Positions 8,133 through 15,599 of a stretch of DNA of 52,807 bases are shown here, piece by piece (position 1 is the stretch's first letter; every line of letters begins with the position of its first letter). Origin of the DNA: Altibacter sp. (GTDB lineage Bacteria > Bacteroidota > Bacteroidia > Flavobacteriales > Flavobacteriaceae); the NCBI GenBank assembly GCA_002696485.1, contig NZTP01000069.1, positions 1 through 52,807 on the forward strand. Reading direction: 5' to 3'. The notes under the pieces were generated by a model, which ran no database searches, had not been told where the DNA came from, and saw only the letters and a list, made by a program, of their open reading frames with translations. Position numbers and translations under genes: made by a program.

Positions 8133-9134
8133 ATGACCGAAGGCAATTTTGTAGACTACGTAAAGATCCACGTTTCTTCCGGAAAAGGAGGAAAGGGCAG
8201 TGCGCACATGCGTAGAGAGAAATATCTGCCCAAGGGAGGCCCCGATGGTGGAGACGGTGGACGAGGAGGTCATGTGATCATTCGCGCCGATAAGAATCTG
8301 TGGACCCTATACCATTTAAAGTTCAAGCGTCACTTTAGAGCGGGGCATGGCGAATCCGGAGGCAAGCAAACGAGTACCGGAGCCGATGGGGAAGATGTAT
8401 ATGTGGATGTGCCCTTAGGGACCGTGATTCGCGATACCGCCACGCAGGATATACTTTTTGAACTTACCGAAGACGGCGAGGAGCGCATTATTGCCAAAGG
8501 CGGTAAAGGAGGTCTGGGTAATGACCATTTTAAAAGTGCGACACGCCAAACGCCGCGCTATGCACAACCGGGGCTGGAAGGCGAAGAAGTAGATATCACC
8601 TTAGAAATGAAAGTTTTGGCCGATGTCGGACTCGTAGGATTTCCAAATGCAGGAAAATCTACCTTGCTGTCGGTCGTCACGGCAGCAAAACCTAAGATCG
8701 CCAACTACGAATTCACCACACTCAAACCAAACCTAGGTATTGTAAAATATCGTGACTTTCAAACATTTGTCATGGCCGATATTCCCGGTATTATTGAAGG
8801 CGCTGCCGAAGGAAAAGGTTTGGGACATTACTTCCTGCGCCACATTGAACGCAACTCTACCTTGCTTTTTCTAATTCCGGCAGATGCGAAAGACATCAAA
8901 GAACAGTACGAGATCCTCTTGGATGAGTTGCGGCGCTACAATCCCGAATTACTCGACAAGCAACGTTTGGTAGCTATTTCAAAAAGCGATACGTTGGATG
9001 AAGAACTGAAGGCCGAGATGAAAACCGAACTGGATGTAGCCTTTAAAGGTATTCCGTATCTTTTTATCTCTTCGGTAGCACAGCAGGGCTTAACAGAACT
9101 CAAGGACAAGTTGTGGGCCATGCTTAACGCCTAA
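8133..9134 (+). CDS. obg: GTPase Obg/CgtA
   Basis: Essential GTPase linked to late 50S ribosome assembly and stress signalling. The 333-residue product has the glycine-rich Obg fold (residues 1-158: [29 protein letters not shown]), then the G domain: G1 GFPNAGKST (169-177), G3 DIPG (216-219), and a G4 that reads SKSD (283-286) instead of NKxD. The C-terminal OCT domain of some Obg proteins is absent, which is normal for this length class. It follows adk by 74 bp in the same direction without a clear -7 box between, so co-transcription is likely. Confidence 0.95.
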   Translation: MTEGNFVDYVKIHVSSGKGGKGSAHMRREKYLPKGGPDGGDGGRGGHVIIRADKNLWTLYHLKFKRHFRAGHGESGGKQTSTGADGEDVYVDVPLGTVIRDTATQDILFELTEDGEERIIAKGGKGGLGNDHFKSATRQTPRYAQPGLEGEEVDITLEMKVLADVGLVGFPNAGKSTLLSVVTAAKPKIANYEFTTLKPNLGIVKYRDFQTFVMADIPGIIEGAAEGKGLGHYFLRHIERNSTLLFLIPADAKDIKEQYEILLDELRRYNPELLDKQRLVAISKSDTLDEELKAEMKTELDVAFKGIPYLFISSVAQQGLTELKDKLWAMLNA

Positions 9135-9206
9135 AGCAGCAGAATTTTAACCCTTTGTTAAAAACTCTTGGCTTGTTTTTTGCGTACTTTTATCGAAAGA
9201 TTCGCC

Positions 9207-9731
9207 ATGAGAAACCTATTTCTTTGTTTTCTTGTTCCATTACTACTGTCCTGTGGTGCCACAGTGGCGATAGATTATGATAAGAAAGCAGATTTTACTT
9301 CCTATACAACCTACGATTTTTATCCAACGATAGATTCAGGACTAAACGAGCTGGACGATAGGCGGATTATGAAAGCTATCGATAGCGTGCTATTACAGCG
9401 TCCAACCTTTCAGAAGACAGAAGATCCACAGCTGCTGATCAATTTTTTTGCCAAGGAGTATCTTTCCAACTCCCGAAATTCGATTGGGATTGGCGTAGGC
9501 GGTGGTGGCGGAAATGTAGGCGTGGGAGTAAGCGGTGGCATTCCTATTGGCGGCAAAGAGGTAAATCAAACACTCACTATTGATTTTATTGACGCCGCAA
9601 CAGACCAACTCGTGTGGCAGGCGGTTGTGGATGGTTCCTACAAAGAAAGGGCGACACCTGTACAAAAAGAAGCCTATTATTACACGGTGATCGCTAAAGC
9701 ACTTAAAAAATTTCCTCCTAAAGAGAAGTAA
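9207..9731 (+). CDS. DUF4136 family lipoprotein
   Basis: A 174-residue envelope lipoprotein of unknown role. The ATG at 9207 gives MRNLFLCFLVPLLLSCGA, a clear type II signal peptide with lipobox LLSC. A TTG at 9168 in the same frame would add 13 residues before the signal and is unlikely. The body fits the DUF4136 layout: DYDKKADFTSYTTYDFYP near the start, a glycine-rich central stretch (GIGVGGGGGNVGVGVSGG), and a C-terminal TIDFIDAATDQLVWQAVVDG. DUF4136 proteins are common in Bacteroidota and probably sit in the outer membrane. It lies 35 bp upstream of the TPR gene. Confidence 0.8.
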   Translation: MRNLFLCFLVPLLLSCGATVAIDYDKKADFTSYTTYDFYPTIDSGLNELDDRRIMKAIDSVLLQRPTFQKTEDPQLLINFFAKEYLSNSRNSIGIGVGGGGGNVGVGVSGGIPIGGKEVNQTLTIDFIDAATDQLVWQAVVDGSYKERATPVQKEAYYYTVIAKALKKFPPKEK

Positions 9732-9766
9732 TTCCCATATATAATTAATTCCTTACCAAACAATCC

Positions 9767-10732
9767 ATGAAAAATTTCATATCGTTATTGTTACTTTGTT
9801 GTCTTCTTACACCGGCAGTACATGCCCAAGATACCTACGCACAGGCCGAAAACTATTTTAAGCAGGAAAAGTTTAGCAAGGCACAGCCTGTTTTCGAGCG
9901 ATATCTTAAAGAACATCCAAACCATCGTAAAACACAAGAATATCTCGGGGATATCGCAGGGTACAAAAAAGATTGGGATACGGCCATGGAGTACTATAAA
10001 GTCTTGGTGGATGCAGACAACAAGAGTGCAAATTACCATTTTAAGTACGGTGGGGCTATGGGGATGAAGGCTTTGGAGATAAGCAGGATTCGGGCAGTGA
10101 CCTATATTGGTGATATCAAATACCACTTCGAGGAAGCGGCAAAGTTGGACCCCAACCATATTGAAGTACGCTGGGCGCTGGTGGAATTCTACATTCAGTT
10201 ACCCGGCATTATTGGAGGAAGTGAACGAAAGGCCATCAAATACGCAAATGAGCTTGGCCGCATTTCGCCCGTGGATGGTTTCTTAGCCAATGGCTATATA
10301 GCCGAATACAGCGATCGTCCTAAAGACGCAGAGCGTTTTTATAAAAAGGCCATTGAAGTGGGTGGGTCTGAACATACCTATGAGAAGCTCGCTAACTACT
10401 ACGAAAAGAACAACCAGCCAAAGGAGGCCTTAGAAACCACCTCCCGCTCCTTAAAGGTCCACAAGCGGAATCAGTTGAATTACCAAATAGGTAAGATTGC
10501 GGCACAGTATAATCTCGATGCAGAGCTTGGCATTAATAGCTTGCAGGCCTATATCAAGAACCATTCTGCCAAGGACGGTGTCCCTAAAGATTGGGCCTAT
10601 TACCGATTGGCGCAGATTTACAAGAATTTGGGAAAAAAAGCAACAGCCTTGCAATGGATCGACAAAGCGTTGGCAGAGCGACCCAATTTTGAAGAAGCCA
10701 AGAAGGAGAAAGAGCGTATTTTAGCGCTGTAA
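9767..10732 (+). CDS. Exported tetratricopeptide-repeat protein
   Basis: A 321-residue protein with a signal peptide (FISLLLLCCLLTPAVHAQ) cleaved by signal peptidase I after Ala-Gln-type context, so it is likely periplasmic. The rest is a series of TPR-like helical pairs: AENYFKQEKFSKAQPVFERY, TAMEYYKVLVDADNKSANYH, AERFYKKAIEVGG, KEALETTSRSLKVH and ATALQWIDKALAERPNFEEA. Such repeats are protein-binding scaffolds; the partner is unknown. The gene follows the DUF4136 lipoprotein by 35 bp and is followed by a strong hairpin, so the two form a probable short operon. Confidence 0.85.
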   Translation: MKNFISLLLLCCLLTPAVHAQDTYAQAENYFKQEKFSKAQPVFERYLKEHPNHRKTQEYLGDIAGYKKDWDTAMEYYKVLVDADNKSANYHFKYGGAMGMKALEISRIRAVTYIGDIKYHFEEAAKLDPNHIEVRWALVEFYIQLPGIIGGSERKAIKYANELGRISPVDGFLANGYIAEYSDRPKDAERFYKKAIEVGGSEHTYEKLANYYEKNNQPKEALETTSRSLKVHKRNQLNYQIGKIAAQYNLDAELGINSLQAYIKNHSAKDGVPKDWAYYRLAQIYKNLGKKATALQWIDKALAERPNFEEAKKEKERILAL

Positions 10733-10745
10733 TTTTTTGGGCAAT

Positions 10746-10771
10746 CCCTTACTTTTTACTAAAAGTAAGGG
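10746..10771 (+). terminator. Hairpin after the TPR gene, probable terminator
   Basis: CCCTTACTTTT (10746-10756) and AAAAGTAAGGG (10761-10771) form a perfect 11-bp stem with the 4-nt loop TACT, 14 bp after the TPR stop. It is followed by GCGCTTTTGG instead of a long T run, so termination strength is uncertain. The arms themselves carry A and T runs in both directions. Confidence 0.55.
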
Positions 10772-10840
10772 CGCGCTTTTGGCTGTAGTTTTGCGTTGCA
10801 AAAGCTACTTGCCGCAATCGCTATTGCGACTTATAATATT

Positions 10841-10848
10841 TATCTTTG
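10841..10848 (+). promoter_or_regulatory. Candidate -7 box of mpl
   Basis: TATCTTTG, a full TAnnTTTG match, lies 16 bp before the ATG at 10865. It supports that ATG as the start and argues against an in-frame TTG at 10796 upstream of the box. The TTG at 10824-10826 is only 14 bp upstream, too close for a standard -33. Confidence 0.5.
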
Positions 10849-10864
10849 CATAAAAACAGAGCGA

Positions 10865-12217
10865 ATGCGCGTACATTTTATAGCCATAGGCGGGAGCGCC
10901 ATGCATAATTTAGCAATGGCCTTGCACGATAAAGGAGACATAGTAACGGGAAGCGATGATGAGATCTTCGAACCCTCCAAGAGTCGCTTAGCAAAACGAG
11001 GGCTTCTTCCTCAAGACTATGGATGGTTTCCGGAAAAAATCACAAAGGAACTTGACGCCGTTATCCTTGGAATGCATGCCAAAAGCGATAATCCCGAGTT
11101 GCTTCGCGCCAAAGAATTGGGCATAAAGATCTACAGTTATCCTGAGTTTCTCTATGCGCAGTCAAAGAACAAAACGCGTGTTGTTATAGGCGGTTCTCAT
11201 GGTAAAACAACCATTACTTCTATGATCCTTCACGTCCTTCAATATCATAATAAAGATGTTGATTATATGGTAGGCGCTCAGTTGGAAGGCTTTGACGTTA
11301 TGGTAAAACTTACCGATGCTAATGACTTTATTGTTTTGGAAGGAGATGAGTATCTATCCTCTCCTATCGACCGGCGCCCAAAGTTTCATTTGTACAAACC
11401 CAACATCGCCTTACTCAGTGGGATTGCGTGGGACCATATCAATGTCTTTCCAACCTTTGAGAACTATGTGGAACAGTTCGATGTCTTCTTAGAACAGATT
11501 ACAGCCGGTGGCGCAATTATTTACAACGAAGAAGATCCTGAAGTAAAAAAGGTAGTGGAACGCACCGCCAGTCTTATAAAAAAGTATCCCTATCGCACGC
11601 CTGAGTATACCATTGAAAACGGACAAACGCTCTTAGAAACTCCCGAAGGACCAATGCCTATAGAGATCTTTGGAAAGCATAATTTAAACAATTTAGAAGG
11701 TGCTCGATGGATCTGTCAGCTTATGGGGGTGGATGCCAACGATTTTTATGAAGCGATCGCCACCTTTAGTGGAGCCAGTAAGCGTCTTGAAAAGATAACC
11801 GAAAGTGGGACGGCAGTAGCGTATAAGGACTTTGCGCATTCTCCCAGTAAGGTCAAGGCAACTACGCAGGCCGTAAAAGATCAATACCCCGATCGAAAAC
11901 TTATTGCGTGTTTGGAGTTACATACCTACAGTAGTTTGAACCCGGAATTTTTAAAGGAATATCAAGGCGCTTTGGATGCGGCAGATAGTGCCGTGGTCTT
12001 TTATTCTCCGCATGCCGTGATGATCAAGAAGCTGGAGGAGATCAAAGGGGAACAGATCGATGAGGCTTTTGGGAGGGAGGATCTTATTGTGTTTACAAAC
12101 CCGGCCGACTTCAAGACCTATTTATATTCACAGAATTTTGAAAATACCGCGCTTCTCCTTATGAGTAGTGGTAATTACGGAGGGTTGGATTTTAATGAAG
12201 TAAAGACATATTTATAA
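10865..12217 (+). CDS. mpl: UDP-N-acetylmuramate:L-alanyl-gamma-D-glutamyl-meso-diaminopimelate ligase
   Basis: Peptidoglycan-recycling Mur ligase that joins a recovered tripeptide to UDP-MurNAc. The 450-residue product from the ATG at 10865 begins MRVHFIAIGGSAMHNLAMAL, the glycine loop typical of Mpl/MurC. The central ATP-binding loop is GGSHGKTT (residues 109-116), followed by VLEGDEY and SGIAWDHINVFPTFENY. The C-terminal part has YKDFAHSPSKV. The motif set and the missing N-terminal MurC extension favour Mpl over MurC. No other murein genes lie nearby. The start is supported by a -7 box 16 bp upstream. Confidence 0.9.
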   Translation: MRVHFIAIGGSAMHNLAMALHDKGDIVTGSDDEIFEPSKSRLAKRGLLPQDYGWFPEKITKELDAVILGMHAKSDNPELLRAKELGIKIYSYPEFLYAQSKNKTRVVIGGSHGKTTITSMILHVLQYHNKDVDYMVGAQLEGFDVMVKLTDANDFIVLEGDEYLSSPIDRRPKFHLYKPNIALLSGIAWDHINVFPTFENYVEQFDVFLEQITAGGAIIYNEEDPEVKKVVERTASLIKKYPYRTPEYTIENGQTLLETPEGPMPIEIFGKHNLNNLEGARWICQLMGVDANDFYEAIATFSGASKRLEKITESGTAVAYKDFAHSPSKVKATTQAVKDQYPDRKLIACLELHTYSSLNPEFLKEYQGALDAADSAVVFYSPHAVMIKKLEEIKGEQIDEAFGREDLIVFTNPADFKTYLYSQNFENTALLLMSSGNYGGLDFNEVKTYL

Positions 12218-12308
12218 AATATATAATAAATTGTTGCTTGCTTCCGTTAAGAAAGTACTAACCATACCGCCTATATAAAGCTCTACTTAACCATTAATTT
12301 TAATACAT

Positions 12309-12953
12309 ATGTTGAGAATTTCGTGTTTTTTAGTAGTGCTACTGTGTATGTTTACATCTTGTAAGGATGATGATGCTACAGACGACCAATCGGGTTCGGA
12401 AAATTTCTACGCTTTAAAGATTGGGAATACTTGGACCTATAATTATTTTTACAGGATTGGTGACTCCGATGATTTTGAAAATCTAAATGTCACCGAAAAA
12501 GTAGAGATTACCGGAACAACAACTGAAAATACAGAAACATATTTTGTTTTTACGACCACAACAACCGGAGATACTACCCACTGTCCCTTATGTCCTGACG
12601 AAGGTGTTACCAATCGAAAATTGAGAGACTCTCTTGGGTTTCTCGTGGATGAAATAGGTGCAATCTATTTTTCTAGAGAAAGTGTAAGCGATTATTTAAT
12701 AAGTGAAAATGAATGGGGAAATGTCTACGGTGTATTACAACCTGAGAACTTTTCGATAGAAGTCCCGGCAGGTCAATTTTCTTGTTTGAATAATGAGGTG
12801 TATGCCATATTAGATGATGGAACTTCTTCTCAAGGACGCGATGAGATTTACTATTCAGATGGTATCGGTTATATCTTTAGAAAATCGTCAACTGTTAACA
12901 ACCCGCAACATATGTGGGAAAAGCGATTAATGAGTTATGAACTCGTAGAATAG
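12309..12953 (+). CDS. Putative surface lipoprotein, function unknown
   Basis: A 214-residue protein with a type II signal peptide (MLRISCFLVVLLCMFTSC). The lipidated cysteine is followed by KDDD, which resembles the lipoprotein export signal that sends Bacteroidota lipoproteins to the cell surface. The mature part begins with a segment like other flavobacterial lipoproteins of this kind (FYALKIGNTWTYNYFYRIGD). A CPLCPDEG motif near residue 95 carries two extra cysteines that could form a disulfide. I recognise no enzyme motif. It stands alone and is ended by a strong intrinsic terminator placed inside the converging PaiB-like gene. Confidence 0.75.
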   Translation: MLRISCFLVVLLCMFTSCKDDDATDDQSGSENFYALKIGNTWTYNYFYRIGDSDDFENLNVTEKVEITGTTTENTETYFVFTTTTTGDTTHCPLCPDEGVTNRKLRDSLGFLVDEIGAIYFSRESVSDYLISENEWGNVYGVLQPENFSIEVPAGQFSCLNNEVYAILDDGTSSQGRDEIYYSDGIGYIFRKSSTVNNPQHMWEKRLMSYELVE

Positions 12954-12955
12954 CT

Positions 12956-13552
12956 TCAGCTATAGATACTATTAATAAATCCGGCTTTACTTTCGCCGGA
13001 TTTTTTTATGAGTGCATGCTTGGCATTCAACTGATCGGCCTCTATCTTATCTTGAGACAGTTTAAATTTACCCTCCCAATGAGTAATGGTCATTGCGAAG
13101 GCTTGAATGTAATTTACGGCACGATCCATTCGTTCATTATCTCGATGTAAAACAAAACGTTGTTCTTCCCCTTCTAAAAATGTAGTCATTGCGATCATGG
13201 TCTCCTTAGCGGCTTCAGGATCGTTGATCAAACGCACCGTGCCGGTGACATGGACGATGATATAATTCCAAGTGGGTAATTGTTCTGTTGTATAGACACT
13301 CGGCGATATATAAGCATCAGGACCACGAAAGACAACCGTAACCTCGGCACCTTCCTTAAGTGTTTCAATCTGCGGATTGTTTTTGTCGATATGTGCGATC
13401 AATGCACCGGTGGTCTCATTGTAGATAATAGGAATATGAGTTAGCAGAGGTTTGCCATCTAAGACAGATACGAGCATACCTAAGGGATACTCCCGAATAA
13501 GGGCGATCATTTTTTGTATGTCTTGGGATTGGTGATAGGGCGGTGGATACAT
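12956..13552 (-). CDS. PaiB family FMN-binding protein
   Basis: A 198-residue protein of the PaiB (FMN-binding negative transcriptional regulator) family, which has a split-barrel flavin fold. Recognisable parts are the N-terminal MYPPPYHQ, a LVSVLDGKPLLTHIPIIYN strand pair, and the core TWNYIIVHVTGTVRLINDPE. In Bacillus, PaiB affects sporulation and protease genes; in Bacteroidota the role is unknown, and a redox function is possible. The last codons (KKSGESKAGF) form the inverted repeat that serves as terminator of the converging lipoprotein gene, so the coding end is doubly constrained. The two converging genes end 2 bp apart. Confidence 0.88.
   Translation of the reverse strand: MYPPPYHQSQDIQKMIALIREYPLGMLVSVLDGKPLLTHIPIIYNETTGALIAHIDKNNPQIETLKEGAEVTVVFRGPDAYISPSVYTTEQLPTWNYIIVHVTGTVRLINDPEAAKETMIAMTTFLEGEEQRFVLHRDNERMDRAVNYIQAFAMTITHWEGKFKLSQDKIEADQLNAKHALIKKSGESKAGFINSIYS
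12977..13007 (+). terminator. Intrinsic terminator of the lipoprotein gene, inside paiB-like coding sequence
   Basis: AAATCCGGC (12977-12985) and GCCGGATTT (12995-13003) form a 9-bp stem with a 9-nt loop, followed by seven T in a row (13001-13007). It begins 23 bp after the lipoprotein stop codon. The whole structure lies within the last 18 codons of the converging PaiB-like gene. Read on the minus strand it lacks a T tract. Confidence 0.85.
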
Positions 13553-13703
13553 GATGCTAAAAGATTTTCAAACTAAAGTTAAAAATACAATTACCCTTTT
13601 GCTTTTTTCACTTTTTTGTATAATAATTAGACGGTATTGATATTTATGAGATTTGATACTTCGATACAACTTCAACGAACTACGTTTTGCTCTTGATTAC
13701 AAA
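13553..13703. other. AT-rich spacer without a gene
   Basis: This 151-bp stretch upstream of the PaiB-like gene holds no open frame with coding character. It contains the likely promoter of that gene (minus strand TAACTTTA about 20 bp before the start, one mismatch to the -7 consensus) and ends at the first copy of the tandem repeat. Confidence 0.4.
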
Positions 13704-13905
13704 TCAAACTCCAAACTGTCGTAAATGGTGGTCCAAATCTTTCAATAGAATCTTGACGCCAAACTCCTAAAATTTGTTCCGAAAGCTACAAATTTTAGGG
13801 AGTTTGCCACCCCGCACGTGGGTCATCGAAGTTTTCAGAAGGATTACAAAATAATACCATCTATATTTTTTCAGCGTTACGATCCTTATTCATTACACCA
13901 AAAGA
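13704..13905 (-). repeat. DUF1569-tail tandem repeat, unit 1 (202 bp)
   Basis: First of three head-to-tail units. On the minus strand it ends with a copy of the DUF1569 gene terminus, encoding DLDHHLRQFGV and the stop. It carries a long inverted repeat: left arm 13761-13777 (AAACTCCTAAAATTTGT) and right arm 13788-13805, pairing over 17 bp with one bulged base around a 10-nt loop. Then follows CCACCCCGCACGTGGGT, which contains the palindrome CACGTG, and a conserved AT-rich tail ending at ATTACACCAAAAGA. It has no coding potential of its own. Confidence 0.9.
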
Positions 13906-14105
13906 TCAAACTCCAAACTGTCGTAAATGATGGTCTTGATGTTTCAGAAAGGCTTTTACGCCAAACTCCTAAAATTCGTGCCGCAAGCTACAAATTTTAG
14001 GGAGTTTGCCACCCCGCACGTGGGTCATCGAGATTTTCAGAAGGAATACAAACAATACCATCTCTATTTTTCAGCGTTACGATCCTTATTCATTACACCA
14101 AAAGA
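13906..14105 (-). repeat. DUF1569-tail tandem repeat, unit 2 (200 bp)
   Basis: Second unit, same layout. The minus strand encodes HQDHHLRQFGV plus stop at the terminus-like end. The inverted repeat arms lie at 13963-13979 and 13990-14007, with one C-A mismatch; the loop sequence differs from unit 1. Two short open frames that cross units 1-2 and 2-3 are by-products of the repeat and not genes. Confidence 0.9.
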
Positions 14106-14305
14106 TCAAACTCCAAACTGTCGTAAATGGTGGTCTTAATGTTTCAATAGGATCTTGACGCCAAACTCCTAAAATTCGTGCCATAAGCTACAAATTTTAG
14201 GTAGTTTGCCACCCCGCACGTGGGTCCTCGTGGTTTTCAGAAGGAATACAAATAATACCATATCTATTTTTCAGCGTTACAATCCTTATTCATTACACCA
14301 AAAGA
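14106..14305 (-). repeat. DUF1569-tail tandem repeat, unit 3 (200 bp)
   Basis: Third unit, directly abutting the stop codon of the DUF1569 gene. The gene-terminus copy has an in-frame stop (reads H-stop-DHHLRQFGV), so it is not translated as a tail. Inverted repeat arms lie at 14163-14179 and 14190-14207; the right arm has a G-to-T change. A fourth copy of the shared segment (14306-14344) is the real end of the DUF1569 gene. Confidence 0.9.
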
Positions 14306-14755
14306 TCAAACTCCAAACTGTCGTAAATGGTGGTCTAAATGTTTATACTGCATTTGCCCCCACTGGGCGTTGGTGAAATAACCGAATCCGGGATGCGGTT
14401 TCCATGAATCTCGGTCGCGTTCTGCATAGTATTCGGCCATGAGGTCTAACAAATACTGCTTTTCCTTGTCAAAATCTTTGGGTTCTGTCACCACAAATTC
14501 TTTGGCGGAACGCAAGTTCTTTTTCCACGGTTTGTCATTGTAGAGCAAGGGTTTAAACCCTTTGATTAAAATTTTCATCAGGAGATTGGGTTTCTTGATA
14601 GTCGTTCTCTCCAAAGGGATCTCAAAAGGTTTCTGACAATGATGCAGCATCTGTGCCACATCCATGGATCCCCATGTTCGTTGCGTGTTGGATGTGAGTT
14701 TGTCCAGACGGTTTACAAGTTCTTGATAGGCGTCTGCTTCGAAAATTGATTTCAT
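14306..14755 (-). CDS. DUF1569 family protein
   Basis: A 149-residue cytoplasmic protein of the DUF1569 family, whose members have a DinB-like four-helix fold. Visible features are LTSNTQRTWGSMDVAQMLHH near residue 30, with the histidine pair of the DinB-like metal site, and the C-terminal HPGFGYFTNAQWGQMQYKHL followed by DHHLRQFGV, which supplies more histidines. The function is unknown; DinB-like enzymes often act in thiol or metal chemistry. The ATG at 14755 was chosen because an upstream TTG at 14791 adds residues outside the family. The last 39 bp are repeated at the start of each of three downstream ~200-bp units. The gene diverges from radC. Confidence 0.85.
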   Translation of the reverse strand: MKSIFEADAYQELVNRLDKLTSNTQRTWGSMDVAQMLHHCQKPFEIPLERTTIKKPNLLMKILIKGFKPLLYNDKPWKKNLRSAKEFVVTEPKDFDKEKQYLLDLMAEYYAERDRDSWKPHPGFGYFTNAQWGQMQYKHLDHHLRQFGV

Positions 14756-14803
14756 CGCGTAGCATTTTGTGAATAGGAAAGGTACGAACAAAATTTAGTT
14801 TTA

Positions 14804-14811
14804 TATCTTTG
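14804..14811 (+). promoter_or_regulatory. Candidate -7 box of radC
   Basis: TATCTTTG is a full match to TAnnTTTG, 89 bp before the radC ATG at 14901, giving an 80-nt or so leader. No TTG at standard spacing is present. Confidence 0.4.
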
Positions 14812-14900
14812 AGATACTCCTGCCACATAAAGAACACCGGTAGCAACTCCCAAACAATATTCTTATTGAAATCGTATTCATTTTCAGAAGCGAATAAAAT

Positions 14901-15599
14901 ATGGGAGAAATAACTACACCATTCTCGATAAAACATTGGAGTGAAAAGGATCGCCCGCGAGAGAAATTACTTCAAAGAGGCCACGCTGTTCTAAGTGATG
15001 CCGAATTACTGGCCATTCTTATTGGTTCGGGGAGTCGTAACGAAAGTGCGGTGGCCCTGTGCAAGCGTATTTTGGCTTCGGTAGATAACAACCTGAACCA
15101 ATTAGGAAAAATGGAACTGGGTGACCTTCTACAGTTCAAAGGGATTGGAGAAGCAAAGGCCGTTACCATCTTGGCAGCACTAGAATTAGGCAGGCGACGG
15201 CGTATGGGAGAAGCACTTCAGAAAAAAAAGATCAATTCCAGTGCATCGGTCTTTGAGCTTATGCAACCCATTATTTCTGAACTGCCCCACGAGGAGTTTT
15301 GGATCATCTATTTGAACAATGCCAACAAGGTCTTACAAACCGCACAATTAAGTAAAGGAGGGATTACAGGGACCTTGGTAGATGTTAGACTGGCCTTTAA
15401 AAATGCATTACAGCTGGGAGCGGTGGCACTTATAGTCGCGCACAATCATCCATCAGGAACACTGCACCCTAGTCAGGCCGATAAGGATTTAACCCAAAAA
15501 TTAAAAAAAGCGGGAGAAAGTTTGGACATTAAGGTATTGGATCACCTAATAATTACTGAAAAAGCGTACTTTAGCTTTGCAGACGAAAACCTTCTATAA
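14901..15599 (+). CDS. radC: RadC family JAB-domain protein
   Basis: A 232-residue protein with an N-terminal helix-hairpin-helix-like part (LSDAELLAILIGSGSRNESA, LLQFKGIGEAKAVTILAALE) and a C-terminal JAB/MPN metalloprotease-like domain. The metal-site motif is HNHPSG at residues 181-186, followed by the acidic ligand in SQAD. RadC was once linked to DNA repair, but its biochemical role is unsettled; some members take part in DNA uptake or defence. The gene is full length. The next gene begins with the base after its stop codon, so the two are likely co-translated. Confidence 0.93.
   Translation: MGEITTPFSIKHWSEKDRPREKLLQRGHAVLSDAELLAILIGSGSRNESAVALCKRILASVDNNLNQLGKMELGDLLQFKGIGEAKAVTILAALELGRRRRMGEALQKKKINSSASVFELMQPIISELPHEEFWIIYLNNANKVLQTAQLSKGGITGTLVDVRLAFKNALQLGAVALIVAHNHPSGTLHPSQADKDLTQKLKKAGESLDIKVLDHLIITEKAYFSFADENLL

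Noticed and set aside
9168-9206. TTG start for the DUF4136 lipoprotein
   Set aside because: It would put 13 residues in front of a complete lipoprotein signal peptide that begins at ATG 9207.
13818-14139. Two short open frames (60 and 70 codons) inside the repeat tract
   Set aside because: They are translations of the repeat units across their borders in two frames, with no start signals or family likeness.
13704-14305. CRISPR array
   Set aside because: The repeat period is ~200 bp and the whole unit is conserved. There are no short repeats with unique spacers and no cas genes.
13704-14305. Integron cassette array with attC sites
   Set aside because: The arms resemble the idea of attC, but the GTTRRRY/RYYYAAC core sites are not matched, the units contain no genes, and no integrase is nearby.
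13704-14791. Diversity-generating retroelement (gene 3' end plus template repeat)
   Set aside because: Only about 39 bp of the gene end are shared, the differences are not concentrated at adenines, and no reverse transcriptase gene is present.
14622-14936. 104-codon minus-strand frame over the DUF1569-radC junction
   Set aside because: It overlaps both real genes in other frames and has no recognisable features.
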